Source: Pseudomonas sp. BN102 (GTDB lineage Bacteria; Pseudomonadota; Gammaproteobacteria; Pseudomonadales; Pseudomonadaceae). Taken from it: 64,000 nucleotides of DNA. Positions 26,197 through 33,560 of this stretch are shown here, in pieces. Where the stretch lies: the NCBI RefSeq assembly GCF_029871245.1, contig NZ_SSON01000075.1, forward strand, positions 448,943 through 512,942. Reading direction: 5' to 3'. The notes below the pieces were generated by a model. That model was not told where the DNA came from. It did no database searches and saw nothing but the letters and a program-made list of their open reading frames with translations. The translations under genes were made by a program, and so were the position numbers. Each line of letters begins with the position of its first letter. The stretch's first letter is position 1.

Positions 26197-26985
26197 ATGC
26201 TGCTGAAAGACAAGGTTGTGATGATTTCCGGTATCGGCCCCGGCATGGGCATCAAGCTCGCCCTCGAGGCGGCCCGCGAAGGCGCCCGCGCCGTGGCGAT
26301 CTGCGCCCGCAATGAAGCGCGCCTGCGCGAGGCGGAAGAACGCATCCGCGCCGTCGATGCCGACTGCCAGGTGCTCTGGATGCCCACCGACGTCAGCGAT
26401 GCCAAGGCCTGCCAGGCTTTCGCCAAGGCCACCGTGGAGCGCTTCGGGCGCATCGATGCGCTGGTCAACAGTGCCTATGTCCATGGCGGCTTCGACTCGC
26501 TGGAAAGTTGCCCCGACCATCTGCTGCAGGAGGCTCTGGACGTCAATCTGTTCGGCTCATTGCACCTGACTCGCGCCGTGCTGCCGCAGATGAAGGCCCA
26601 GCGTGCTGGCGCCATCGTGATGATCAATACCCTGGGCGTCCACCAGCCATACGCGGGTGGCGGCGGCTATGCGATCTCCAAGGGCACCCTGGCGGTGGCG
26701 GTGCGTTACCTCGCTCAAGAACTGGCCGAGCATGGGCTGCGGGTCAACGGCCTGGCCTGTGGCTGGATGTGGGGCGAGCCGGTGCAGGCGAATGTGCGCG
26801 AAGCCGCTGCCGCGCGGGGTGTCAGTGAGGAGCAGGTGCGTGCCGAATTCAGCTCGGGGATTCCCGGCGGGCGTATGCCGGGCGACGAGGAGTGCGCCCG
26901 TGCGGCGTTGTTCCTGGCCTCCGACTACGCCAGCGCCATCAACGGTGCACAACTGGACGCCAACGGCGGCGAACTGATGCGCTGA
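26197..26985 (+). CDS. SDR family oxidoreductase with atypical active site
   Basis: A 262-residue SDR-fold protein. The cofactor loop is SGIGPGMG, the usual NNAG is NSAY, and the catalytic Tyr/Lys are present as Y158-AIS-K162. The residue at the normal catalytic Ser position is T145 (MINTLGVHQPYAG), a conservative change that keeps a hydroxyl. It belongs to the sulfotransferase operon (57-bp gap, with its own CA motif). The substrate is unknown. Oxidation of a hydroxyl before or after sulfation is possible but unproven. It could also be a reductase of a ring C/D acyl-CoA. Confidence 0.8.
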   Translation: MLLKDKVVMISGIGPGMGIKLALEAAREGARAVAICARNEARLREAEERIRAVDADCQVLWMPTDVSDAKACQAFAKATVERFGRIDALVNSAYVHGGFDSLESCPDHLLQEALDVNLFGSLHLTRAVLPQMKAQRAGAIVMINTLGVHQPYAGGGGYAISKGTLAVAVRYLAQELAEHGLRVNGLACGWMWGEPVQANVREAAAARGVSEEQVRAEFSSGIPGGRMPGDEECARAALFLASDYASAINGAQLDANGGELMR

Positions 26986-27001
26986 GCGCAAGGAGATGAA
27001 G

Positions 27002-27976
27002 ATGCTCGATCACTGCGCCTTCAATGGCGACGCGGACGGACTTTGCGCCCTGCAGCAATTGCGCCTGGCGGGGGAGCTGGACGCGGCGGTGCGCCTGGTC
27101 AGCGGGGTGAAGCGTGACATTGCCTTGCTGCAACGGGTGCAGGCCGGAGCCGGGGAGCGGGTGACGGTGCTCGACGTCTCCCACGAGGAAAACCGCGCCG
27201 ATGCGGCGCGGCTTCTCGGCGCGGGCGCCCGTGTCCGCTACTTTGACCACCACTTCGCCGGGGAGCTGCCGGACCATCCCGGCTTCGAGTCCTACATCGA
27301 CACCGCTGCGGATGTCTGCACCAGTCTGCTGGTGGATCGCTTCCTGGAGGGGCGATTCCACCGCTGGGCGGTGGCGGCGGCCTTCGGCGATGGCATGGCT
27401 GGCCCGGCCAGGGCACTGGCTGCGCGTCATGGGCTGGAGGAAGCGGATATCTGCGCGCTCGAAGAGCTGGGCCGGCTGCTGAACTACAACGCTTACGGGG
27501 ACAGCCTGGCCGATCTGCACTTCGATCCGGTGCTGTTGGCGGCGGAGTTGCTGCCCTATGACGATCCGCTGGACTTCGTGCGGCATAGCTCCAGCTTTGC
27601 CCGCTTGCGCGAAGGCTATGCGGCTGACATGGCCGCTGCAGCCAGCCTGGAGCCTTGGTACGCGGGGAAAGGCGCATCGCTCTACCGCCTACCGGCAGAG
27701 CCCTGGGCGCGGCGGGTCAGCGGTGTGCTGGCCAACCAGTTGGCTGCGCGCGATCCGCAGCGCGCACTCGGCCTGCTCAGCGCCAGGGCTGATGGCGACT
27801 GGACCTTCAGCCTGCGGGTGCCGGCCACTGCCAGCCTGGAGGCGGACGCTTTCTGCCGGGGCTTCGCCACCGGGGGCGGGCGTAAGCGCGCCGCCGGCAT
27901 CAACCGCCTGCCGGCCGAGGCGCTGGAAAGCTTCGCCAGGCGACTCCTCGACAGTTATCCACACGCCGCCCCGTAG
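27002..27976 (+). CDS. DHH/DHHA1 family phosphoesterase, possible pAp phosphatase
   Basis: A 324-residue protein with DHH-domain motifs (FNGDADGLCAL, VLDVSHEENR, YFDHH) and a DHHA1-type C-terminal glycine motif (GGGRKRAAGI). In this superfamily NrnA/YtqI dephosphorylates 3'-phosphoadenosine 5'-phosphate (PAP) and degrades nano-RNA with Mn2+. PAP is the by-product of sulfotransferases, and this gene ends the sulfotransferase operon, so PAP recycling is a strong inference. A role in RNA decay is the alternative. The ATG at 27002 lies six bases after GGAG. The TAG stop is supplied by a family C repeat. Confidence 0.8.
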   Translation: MLDHCAFNGDADGLCALQQLRLAGELDAAVRLVSGVKRDIALLQRVQAGAGERVTVLDVSHEENRADAARLLGAGARVRYFDHHFAGELPDHPGFESYIDTAADVCTSLLVDRFLEGRFHRWAVAAAFGDGMAGPARALAARHGLEEADICALEELGRLLNYNAYGDSLADLHFDPVLLAAELLPYDDPLDFVRHSSSFARLREGYAADMAAAASLEPWYAGKGASLYRLPAEPWARRVSGVLANQLAARDPQRALGLLSARADGDWTFSLRVPATASLEADAFCRGFATGGGRKRAAGINRLPAEALESFARRLLDSYPHAAP

Positions 27977-28064
27977 GTTGGCGCTGAGTGAAACGAAGCC
28001 CAACGGGACCTGGCACCACCTGCCCGGGAGCGTTGGGCTTCGCTGCGCTCTGCACCAACCTACA
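27972..28064. repeat. Family C palindromic repeat at the DHH gene 3' end
   Basis: Starts CGTAGGTTGGCGCTGAGT and ends CACCAACCTACA, with inner arms GAAGCCCAAC/GTTGGGCTTC. Its first bases form the DHH stop codon. It marks the right end of the 20.2-28.0 kb sulfation module, as the 20123 copy marks the left. Confidence 0.8.
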
Positions 28065-28076
28065 GGAGCTAGTCAG

Positions 28077-28101
28077 GTAGTCCGGATGAAATCCGGGCTA
28101 C
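28077..28101. repeat. Family G hairpin (GTAGCCCGGAT)
   Basis: GTAGTCCGGATGAAATCC... folds into an 8- to 10-bp stem. A related half-element occurs at 61189-61209. Together with the family C repeat it fills much of the gap before kshA. Confidence 0.55.
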
Positions 28102-28154
28102 GGCCTGCGGGGCTCTGGCGCGCACCTTCTGCGAGAAACCTAACCCGCGTGGGC

Positions 28155-28170
28155 TAGTCCCGGGCAGGGA
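28155..28170 (+). promoter_or_regulatory. Steroid-regulon operator dyad, site 11 (kshA operon)
   Basis: TAGTCC-CGGG-CAGGGA: a perfect left half-site and a degenerate right one, ending 64 bp before the kshA ATG. The weakest member of the set by sequence, supported by its position. Confidence 0.45.
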
Positions 28171-28233
28171 TGTTCGGGGTGCGGCATTGAACAATAGTGT
28201 GAGTCGACATCCATCACCTTTCAGGAGAGCAGC

Positions 28234-29316
28234 ATGGAACGGTCGACTCCCGATCATGGCCTGGCATCGGCAAAGCGCTTCGCTCGCGGCTGGCATTGCC
28301 TCGGCCTGGTAGCCGATTACGCCGACGGCAAACCCCACTCGCTGAATATCTTCGGCACCCGCCTCGTCGCCTTTCGCGGCGAGGACGGTGCAATGCACAT
28401 CCTCGATGGCTACTGCCCGCACATGGGCGCGGACCTCTCCGGTGGGCACGTGGAAGGCGACACCGTGGTCTGCCCCTTCCACCACTGGAAGTGGGGCAGC
28501 GATGGCAAGTGCGAGTCGATTCCCTACTGCAAGCGCGTCCCGGCGCGGGCGCGGATCAAGACCTGGCCTGCCCTGGAGAAGAACCAGCTGCTGTACGTCT
28601 GGCACGACGTCGAAGGCAGCGCTCCGGATGCTGCGGTCGATATCCCGCGCATCGAGGCCTGTTATTCGGCGGAGTGGACCGAGTGGAAGATGCGCAAGAT
28701 GGTGATCCAGACCAACTGCCGCGAACTGGTGGACAACCTCGCTGATGCCGCGCACTTCGGGCCGGTGCACGGCTCGCCGGCCAGTTACTTCTGCAACACC
28801 TTCGATGGGCACTTGGGCTACCAGATGTTCCAGGGCGAGGCCAGTGAACTGCTCGGCAACGGGCTGCGCGCGGACAGTGCCTATTTCGGGCCGGCCTATC
28901 ACATCACCCGGATGACCGCCGAGACCGGTGGGCAAACGGTCGACACCCTACTGCTCAACTGCCATGTGCCCATCGACCACAACAGCTTCGAGCTGCGCTA
29001 CGCCATCAAGGTCAGGAAGCAGCCCGGGCTCTCCGAGGCGGAGAACCAGGCCATTGCCGAGGCCTATGCCGAGCAGGCGCACAAGTCCTTCTTCCAGGAC
29101 GTGGAGATCTGGCACAGCAAGACCCGCATCGACAGGCCGATTCTCTGCGACGGCGATGGTCCGGTGTATCAGCTGCGCGAGTGGTACGAGCAGTTCTACA
29201 CCAACGTCGCTGATCTGCCCGCGCCGAGCCGGAAGGTATTCGAGAGCAAGGGCGGGGTCTGGCGACAGCTCGACGAGGTGCCCGAACAGGCTCGCAGCGA
29301 GCTGCACCTGATCTGA
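28234..29316 (+). CDS. kshA: 3-ketosteroid 9alpha-hydroxylase oxygenase, KshA (Rieske)
   Basis: A 360-residue Rieske non-heme iron oxygenase. The [2Fe-2S] ligands are C61-x-H63 and C80-x2-H83 (CPHMG and CPFHHW). The mononuclear iron site is H174 and H179 in the motif DNLADAAHFGPVHG, with D290 (FFQDVEIW) as the likely third ligand. With KshB it hydroxylates androsta-dienedione at C9, which leads to ring B opening. It starts an operon of three SDRs, a SnoaL-like protein, an OYE-family reductase and a CoA ligase. The partner reductase gene kshB lies 14 kb upstream in a different operon. Confidence 0.92.
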   Translation: MERSTPDHGLASAKRFARGWHCLGLVADYADGKPHSLNIFGTRLVAFRGEDGAMHILDGYCPHMGADLSGGHVEGDTVVCPFHHWKWGSDGKCESIPYCKRVPARARIKTWPALEKNQLLYVWHDVEGSAPDAAVDIPRIEACYSAEWTEWKMRKMVIQTNCRELVDNLADAAHFGPVHGSPASYFCNTFDGHLGYQMFQGEASELLGNGLRADSAYFGPAYHITRMTAETGGQTVDTLLLNCHVPIDHNSFELRYAIKVRKQPGLSEAENQAIAEAYAEQAHKSFFQDVEIWHSKTRIDRPILCDGDGPVYQLREWYEQFYTNVADLPAPSRKVFESKGGVWRQLDEVPEQARSELHLI

Positions 29317-29344
29317 GGCTGGCTTCAGCTGCACGGCATTTCAG

Positions 29345-29352
29345 AACAAGAA
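29345..29352 (+). promoter_or_regulatory. Crc/Hfq-type CA motif in SDR leader
   Basis: AACAAGAA, matching AAnAAnAA, 17 bases before the ATG at 29370 in the intercistronic gap after kshA. Confidence 0.5.
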
Positions 29353-29369
29353 CCGAAAAGGGGAGCGAC

Positions 29370-30197
29370 ATGAGGCTCAAAGGCAAGGTCGCGCTGGTTA
29401 CCGGCGCGGGATCGGGAATGGGGCGCGCCACGGCTGCGCTGTTCGCCGCCGAAGGGGCGAGCGTAGTGGTGGTGGATATCGACGAGGCGGCGGCGCAGCG
29501 CACCGTGGCAGAGCTTGAAACGCGCCAGGATTGCCTGGCCAGTGCCTGCGACATCGCCGATAGCGCGGCGGTGGCCAGGCTGTTCGCCGAGGTGGAACAG
29601 CGTTATGGCCGCCTCGACGTGCTGGTCAACAACGCTGGAGCCGGCCAGGTGCCGGGGGATGGCTTCGACCAGTACCAGCAGCGCCTGGCCAAGCGCAGCG
29701 AGCAGTTGGCGGCGGGCGTGGAGCCCGACGTGTTCACCGACATGATCGTCGACCTGACCGATAGCGGCTGGCAGCGGATCGTCGCTATCAACCTGGATGG
29801 CACCTTCTACTGCAGCCGCGCGGCGGTGAGGCTGATGATCGCCAGCGGCAGCCGCGGCTCGATCATCAATATCGCCAGCCTGTCCGCCTTCAGCGGCGAA
29901 GGGCCGCTTGCCTACTGCGCGTCCAAGGCGGCCGTGATCGGCCTGGGCAAATGCCTGGCGCGGGATCTCGGTCCGCGCGGCATCCGCGTCAACACCATCT
30001 GCCCGGGGCCGACCCGCACGCCGATGATGCAATCGATCTCCTGGGAGTGGCAGCAGGCTCTGGAGCGCGCCATCCCCTTGGGCCGGCTGCTGGAGCCGGA
30101 AGAGATAGCCCGCACCTGCCTGTTCCTGGCCAGCGACGACTCCAGCGCCTTTACCGGACAAACCCTCGCCGCCGCCGGCGGCATGATGATGCTGTGA
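29370..30197 (+). CDS. SDR family oxidoreductase
   Basis: A 275-residue SDR with TGAGSGMG, VLVNNAG and the catalytic YCASK (INIASLSAFSGEGPLAYCASK), plus a longer insertion after NNAG (residues about 90-130, DQYQQRLAKRSEQLAAGVEPDV) than usual. The ending is FTGQTLAAAGGMMML. It is the first of three SDRs after kshA and most likely acts on a ring hydroxyl such as C3, C7 or C12, or on an acyl-CoA. The position cannot be told from sequence. A CA motif in its leader suggests separate translational control from kshA. Confidence 0.8.
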   Translation: MRLKGKVALVTGAGSGMGRATAALFAAEGASVVVVDIDEAAAQRTVAELETRQDCLASACDIADSAAVARLFAEVEQRYGRLDVLVNNAGAGQVPGDGFDQYQQRLAKRSEQLAAGVEPDVFTDMIVDLTDSGWQRIVAINLDGTFYCSRAAVRLMIASGSRGSIINIASLSAFSGEGPLAYCASKAAVIGLGKCLARDLGPRGIRVNTICPGPTRTPMMQSISWEWQQALERAIPLGRLLEPEEIARTCLFLASDDSSAFTGQTLAAAGGMMML

Positions 30198-30210
30198 GAG
30201 GACTTTCGAA

Positions 30211-31032
30211 ATGAGTGGACGACTGCAAGGCAAGGTGGCGCTGATCAGCGGCGCGGGAACCGGGATCGGTGCCGCGGCAGCAAGGCTGTTCGCTGCCCAG
30301 GGCGCCAGGGTGATGGTCTGCGGACGCCGCCAGGCGCCGCTGGAGGCCGTGGTGGCCGAGATCCGCGCGCAGGGTGGGGAGGCCGACTGGGTGCAGACCG
30401 ACGTCACCGACGAGCAGGCGGTGGATCGCGCCGTCAGCACGACCCTGGAGCGTTTCGGCCGCTTCGACATCATGGTCAACAACGCGGTGAACTACACCTG
30501 GGGCCCATTGACGGGGCTCTCCACCGAGGAGTGGCACAAGAGCCTGCGCGGCAGCCTCGACGTGGCCTTCTTCGGCACCCGCGCGGCCATGCGCGTGATG
30601 CAGGGCAAGGGCGGCTCGATCATCAATATGGGCTCGGTGGCGGGGCTGCTCGGCAGCCCCGGCCTCAGCGCCTACGGTGCGGCCAAGGCCGGGGTGGTCA
30701 ACTTCAGCCGCGCGGCGGCCCTGGAAGGCGCGCCGGAGAATATCCGGGTCAACGTGGTGATTCCCGGCATCGTCTGGAGCGAAGGCACCCGTGAAGCGAT
30801 GCGCAGCGAGCAGATGATCGCCGGTACGGCGCGCGCCGTACCGCTGCGGCGCATCGGCGAGCCGGAGGAGGTCGCCAACGCCATCCTCTTCCTGGCCTCG
30901 GACGAGTCCTCCTACATCACCGGCCAGAGCCTGGTGGTCGACGGCGGCAAGACCTGCGAACTCAACGTCGGCGCCAGCGACTACACCTCGGCGACCTCCA
31001 CTGAAATCCGATCGACCCCCAGCGAGGCCTGA
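30211..31032 (+). CDS. SDR family oxidoreductase
   Basis: A 273-residue SDR: SGAGTGIG cofactor motif, NNAV in place of NNAG, catalytic Ser with YGAAK (NMGSVAGLLGSPGLSAYGAAK), and FLASDESSYITGQSLVVDGG. The C-terminal tail after the conserved core (ASDYTSATSTEIRSTPSEA) is longer than usual for the family. It lies 13 bp after the preceding SDR with GAGAGGA as ribosome site, so the genes are cotranscribed. A steroid hydroxyl dehydrogenase or ketoreductase role is likely from context, but the position is undetermined. Confidence 0.8.
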   Translation: MSGRLQGKVALISGAGTGIGAAAARLFAAQGARVMVCGRRQAPLEAVVAEIRAQGGEADWVQTDVTDEQAVDRAVSTTLERFGRFDIMVNNAVNYTWGPLTGLSTEEWHKSLRGSLDVAFFGTRAAMRVMQGKGGSIINMGSVAGLLGSPGLSAYGAAKAGVVNFSRAAALEGAPENIRVNVVIPGIVWSEGTREAMRSEQMIAGTARAVPLRRIGEPEEVANAILFLASDESSYITGQSLVVDGGKTCELNVGASDYTSATSTEIRSTPSEA

Positions 31033-31036
31033 GCCC

Positions 31037-31801
31037 ATGGATATCAAGCTGAACTCTCCCGCCAGTCCGGTGCTGGTGACCGGTGGTGCCTCCGGCATCG
31101 GCGAGGCCACCGCCGAGGCGCTGGCGGCGGTGAAACGCCCCGTCGCCCTCTGGGACCTCCAGGCCGACAAGGCACAAGCCGTGGCCGCGCGGCTTGCCGA
31201 ACAGCATGGCGTGCCGTGCCTCGGGCTGGGCATCGACCTGCGCGATCCGGCGGCGATTGCCCCGGCCCTGGCCCGGACTCGCGCCGAGTTCGGTGCACCG
31301 GGCGCCCTGGTGCATGCCGCCGGCGTCGTCGACCAGAGCGGCCTGGAGCAGCTCTCGGCGGACGGCTGGGACCTGGTGCTGAACGTCAACCTGCGCGCCA
31401 TGGCGCTGCTGGTGCAGGCGATGCTGCCGGACCTGCGCGCCAACCGGGGCGCCGCCGTGGTCGGCATCGCCTCGATCAACGCCACCCTGGGCAATGGGCT
31501 GATTCCGGCCTACAGCGCCTCCAAGGGCGGGATGTTGTCGATGGTGCGCTCGCTGGCCGACGCCCTCGGCGCCGACGGCATTCGCATCAACGCGGTTTCG
31601 CCGGGGCAGATCCTCACCCCGATGCTGGAGCCGATCGTGGCCGCGCGGCCCGGGCATTTCGAGCGGCGCATCCTGCTGGACCGCCTCGGCCGTCCCGAGG
31701 AGATCGGTCGCGTGGTGCGCTTCCTGCTGTCCGACGAGGCCAGCTACATCAACGCCGCGGAAATCGTCGTCGACGGCGGCAACATTTCCTCGCAGCGCTG
31801 A
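31037..31801 (+). CDS. SDR family oxidoreductase
   Basis: A 254-residue SDR with TGGASGIG, HAAG instead of NNAG, catalytic Ser and YSASK (GIASINATLGNGLIPAYSASK), and the ending FLLSDEASYINAAEIVVDGG. It starts 4 bp after the previous stop, so it is translationally coupled, although the ribosome site is weak (GAGGCC). It is the third SDR in the row. Three neighbouring SDRs suggest steroids that carry several hydroxyls, as bile salts do, but no substrate is shown by the sequence. Confidence 0.8.
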   Translation: MDIKLNSPASPVLVTGGASGIGEATAEALAAVKRPVALWDLQADKAQAVAARLAEQHGVPCLGLGIDLRDPAAIAPALARTRAEFGAPGALVHAAGVVDQSGLEQLSADGWDLVLNVNLRAMALLVQAMLPDLRANRGAAVVGIASINATLGNGLIPAYSASKGGMLSMVRSLADALGADGIRINAVSPGQILTPMLEPIVAARPGHFERRILLDRLGRPEEIGRVVRFLLSDEASYINAAEIVVDGGNISSQR

Positions 31802-31815
31802 AAAGGGAGATCGCC

Positions 31816-32442
31816 ATGAACGAGCAGAGCTTGCAGGACAGGCTGGACCGCCTGGAGTCGCTGGAGGAAATCCGCATGCTGCCGGCCAAGTATGCGTTGG
31901 CCCTGGACATGCGCGACCTCGACGCCTGGGTCGGGCTGTTCCCCGAAGACATCAAGGTGGGCCAGGACAAGATCGGCCGCGCCCACCTGAAGGCCTGGAT
32001 CGACGACACCCTGCGCCTCCAGTTCAGCACCACCTCGCACCATATCGGCGGCCATATCATCGAGTTCAAGGACTCGGACAACGCCTGCGGCGTGGTCTAT
32101 TCGAAGAACGAGCACGAGGCCGGGCCCGAGTGGGTGATCATGCAGATGCTCTACTGGGACGACTACCAGCGCATCGACGGCCGCTGGTACTTCCGCCGGC
32201 GCCTGCCGTGCTACCTCTACGCCAGCGACCTGAACAAGCCGCCCATCGGCGAGAAGAAGATGCGCTGGCCGGGCCGCGAACCCTACGACGGTTCCTGGCA
32301 TGAACTCTGGCCGAGCTGGAAAACCTTCTGGAGCGACAAACCGGGCGATGCGCTGCCGGAAGTCGCCGAACCGGCGCCGCTGGGTACCTTCCTCGAACGC
32401 ATGCGGCGCGGTTCATCCGCACCGCGGGTGAGGGTCCGCTGA
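31816..32442 (+). CDS. SnoaL/NTF2-like fold protein
   Basis: A 208-residue protein whose first 130 residues fit the SnoaL/ring-hydroxylating small-subunit-like fold (LESLEEIRMLPAKYALALDMRDLDAWVGLFPED...TTSHHIGGHIIEF...IDGRWYFRRRLPCYLY). Ketosteroid isomerase and the bile-acid dehydratase BaiE use this fold, so an isomerase or dehydratase for a steroid is plausible. At 208 residues it is longer than those enzymes. D31 and the HH pair (SHHIGG) are candidate active-site residues. Its stop overlaps the start of the OYE gene (TGATG), tying the two together. Confidence 0.78.
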   Translation: MNEQSLQDRLDRLESLEEIRMLPAKYALALDMRDLDAWVGLFPEDIKVGQDKIGRAHLKAWIDDTLRLQFSTTSHHIGGHIIEFKDSDNACGVVYSKNEHEAGPEWVIMQMLYWDDYQRIDGRWYFRRRLPCYLYASDLNKPPIGEKKMRWPGREPYDGSWHELWPSWKTFWSDKPGDALPEVAEPAPLGTFLERMRRGSSAPRVRVR

Positions 32443-33560
32443 TGTCGAGCCTCGCCCCAACCAGCCTCGACAGGCTGTTCGAACCGGTGCAACTGGGTGA
32501 ATTGCGCCTGGCCAACCGTATCGTCATGGCGCCGATGACCCGCAGTCGTGCCGATGCCTTCGATGCGCCGGGCGATCTGCACGCGGCCTACTACGGCCAG
32601 CGTGCGGATGCCGGCCTGATCGTGGCCGAAGGCACCTATCCGAGCCCGGATGGCAAGGGTTATTGCCGCACCCCGGGCATCGTCACGCCACAGCAGGTCG
32701 ATGCCTGGCGCCGGGTGACCGCGCAGGTGCGGCAGCAGGGGGCGGCCAGCACTGTCCTGCAATTGATGCACGTGGGCCGTGTGGCCAGCCGCCACAACCA
32801 GGCCGCCGACGCCGAAACCGTCGCGCCTTCGGCCATCGCCGCACGGGGCAGCCTGTTCAGTGACACCCACGGCATGGTGCCGATGGAGGTGCCGCGCGCC
32901 CTGGAAACCACAGAAATCGCCGGGGTCATCGAGGGCTATCGGCAGGCGGCGCTGAATGCCCGCGCGGCGGGCTTCGACGGCGTGGAGTTGCATTGCAGCA
33001 GCGGCTACCTGCCGATGCAGTTCCTCCTGGCCTGCAGCAACCAGCGCCAGGACGGCTATGGCGGCTCGCTGGCCAAACGCATCCGCTTCGTGGTGGAAAC
33101 CCTCGAGGCATTGAGCGGGGCAATCGGTGCCGGCCGGGTCGGCCTGCGGCTCATCCCCGGCAACCCCTACAACGACATGCAGGACGACGATCCCGCCGCC
33201 ACCTACGGCGCCCTGCTGGATGCCGTGGACCCGCTCGGCCTGGCTTATGTCCAGGTCAGCCGCTCGCCACAGCCGGGGCTCGATGCCTTCGCCCTGGTGC
33301 GTCGCCATTTTCGTGGACCGCTGATACTCAACGACGGCTTCGATGGCCAGGGTGCCGCCCAGGCCATCGCTGCCGGCCTGGGCGAAGCGGTGTCCTTCGC
33401 CCGTCATTTCATCGCCAACCCGGACCTGGTGGAGCGCCTGCGCGAGCAGCGCGCGCTCGCCGGGTTCGACCGCTCCACGCTCTACACCCCAGGTGCTCGC
33501 GGTTACACCGACTATCCGGCCCTGGGTGACATTGCCCGCACGCAGGAATGCCGTCCATGA
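32442..33560 (+). CDS. Old yellow enzyme family NADH:flavin oxidoreductase
   Basis: A 372-residue FMN TIM-barrel. The OYE signatures are LFEPVQLGELRLANRIVMAPMTRSRA, an A(E)GTYPSPDG loop, LMHVGRVA, and FDGVELHCSSGYLPMQFL with LRLIPGNPYNDM downstream. The usual HxxN/HxxH substrate-anchoring pair appears as HCSSGY, a variant. OYE enzymes reduce alpha,beta-unsaturated ketones with NAD(P)H, and a dienone or enone steroid would fit. It overlaps SnoaL upstream and the CoA ligase downstream (ATGA), so the three are one unit. Which double bond it reduces is unknown. Confidence 0.85.
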   Translation: MSSLAPTSLDRLFEPVQLGELRLANRIVMAPMTRSRADAFDAPGDLHAAYYGQRADAGLIVAEGTYPSPDGKGYCRTPGIVTPQQVDAWRRVTAQVRQQGAASTVLQLMHVGRVASRHNQAADAETVAPSAIAARGSLFSDTHGMVPMEVPRALETTEIAGVIEGYRQAALNARAAGFDGVELHCSSGYLPMQFLLACSNQRQDGYGGSLAKRIRFVVETLEALSGAIGAGRVGLRLIPGNPYNDMQDDDPAATYGALLDAVDPLGLAYVQVSRSPQPGLDAFALVRRHFRGPLILNDGFDGQGAAQAIAAGLGEAVSFARHFIANPDLVERLREQRALAGFDRSTLYTPGARGYTDYPALGDIARTQECRP

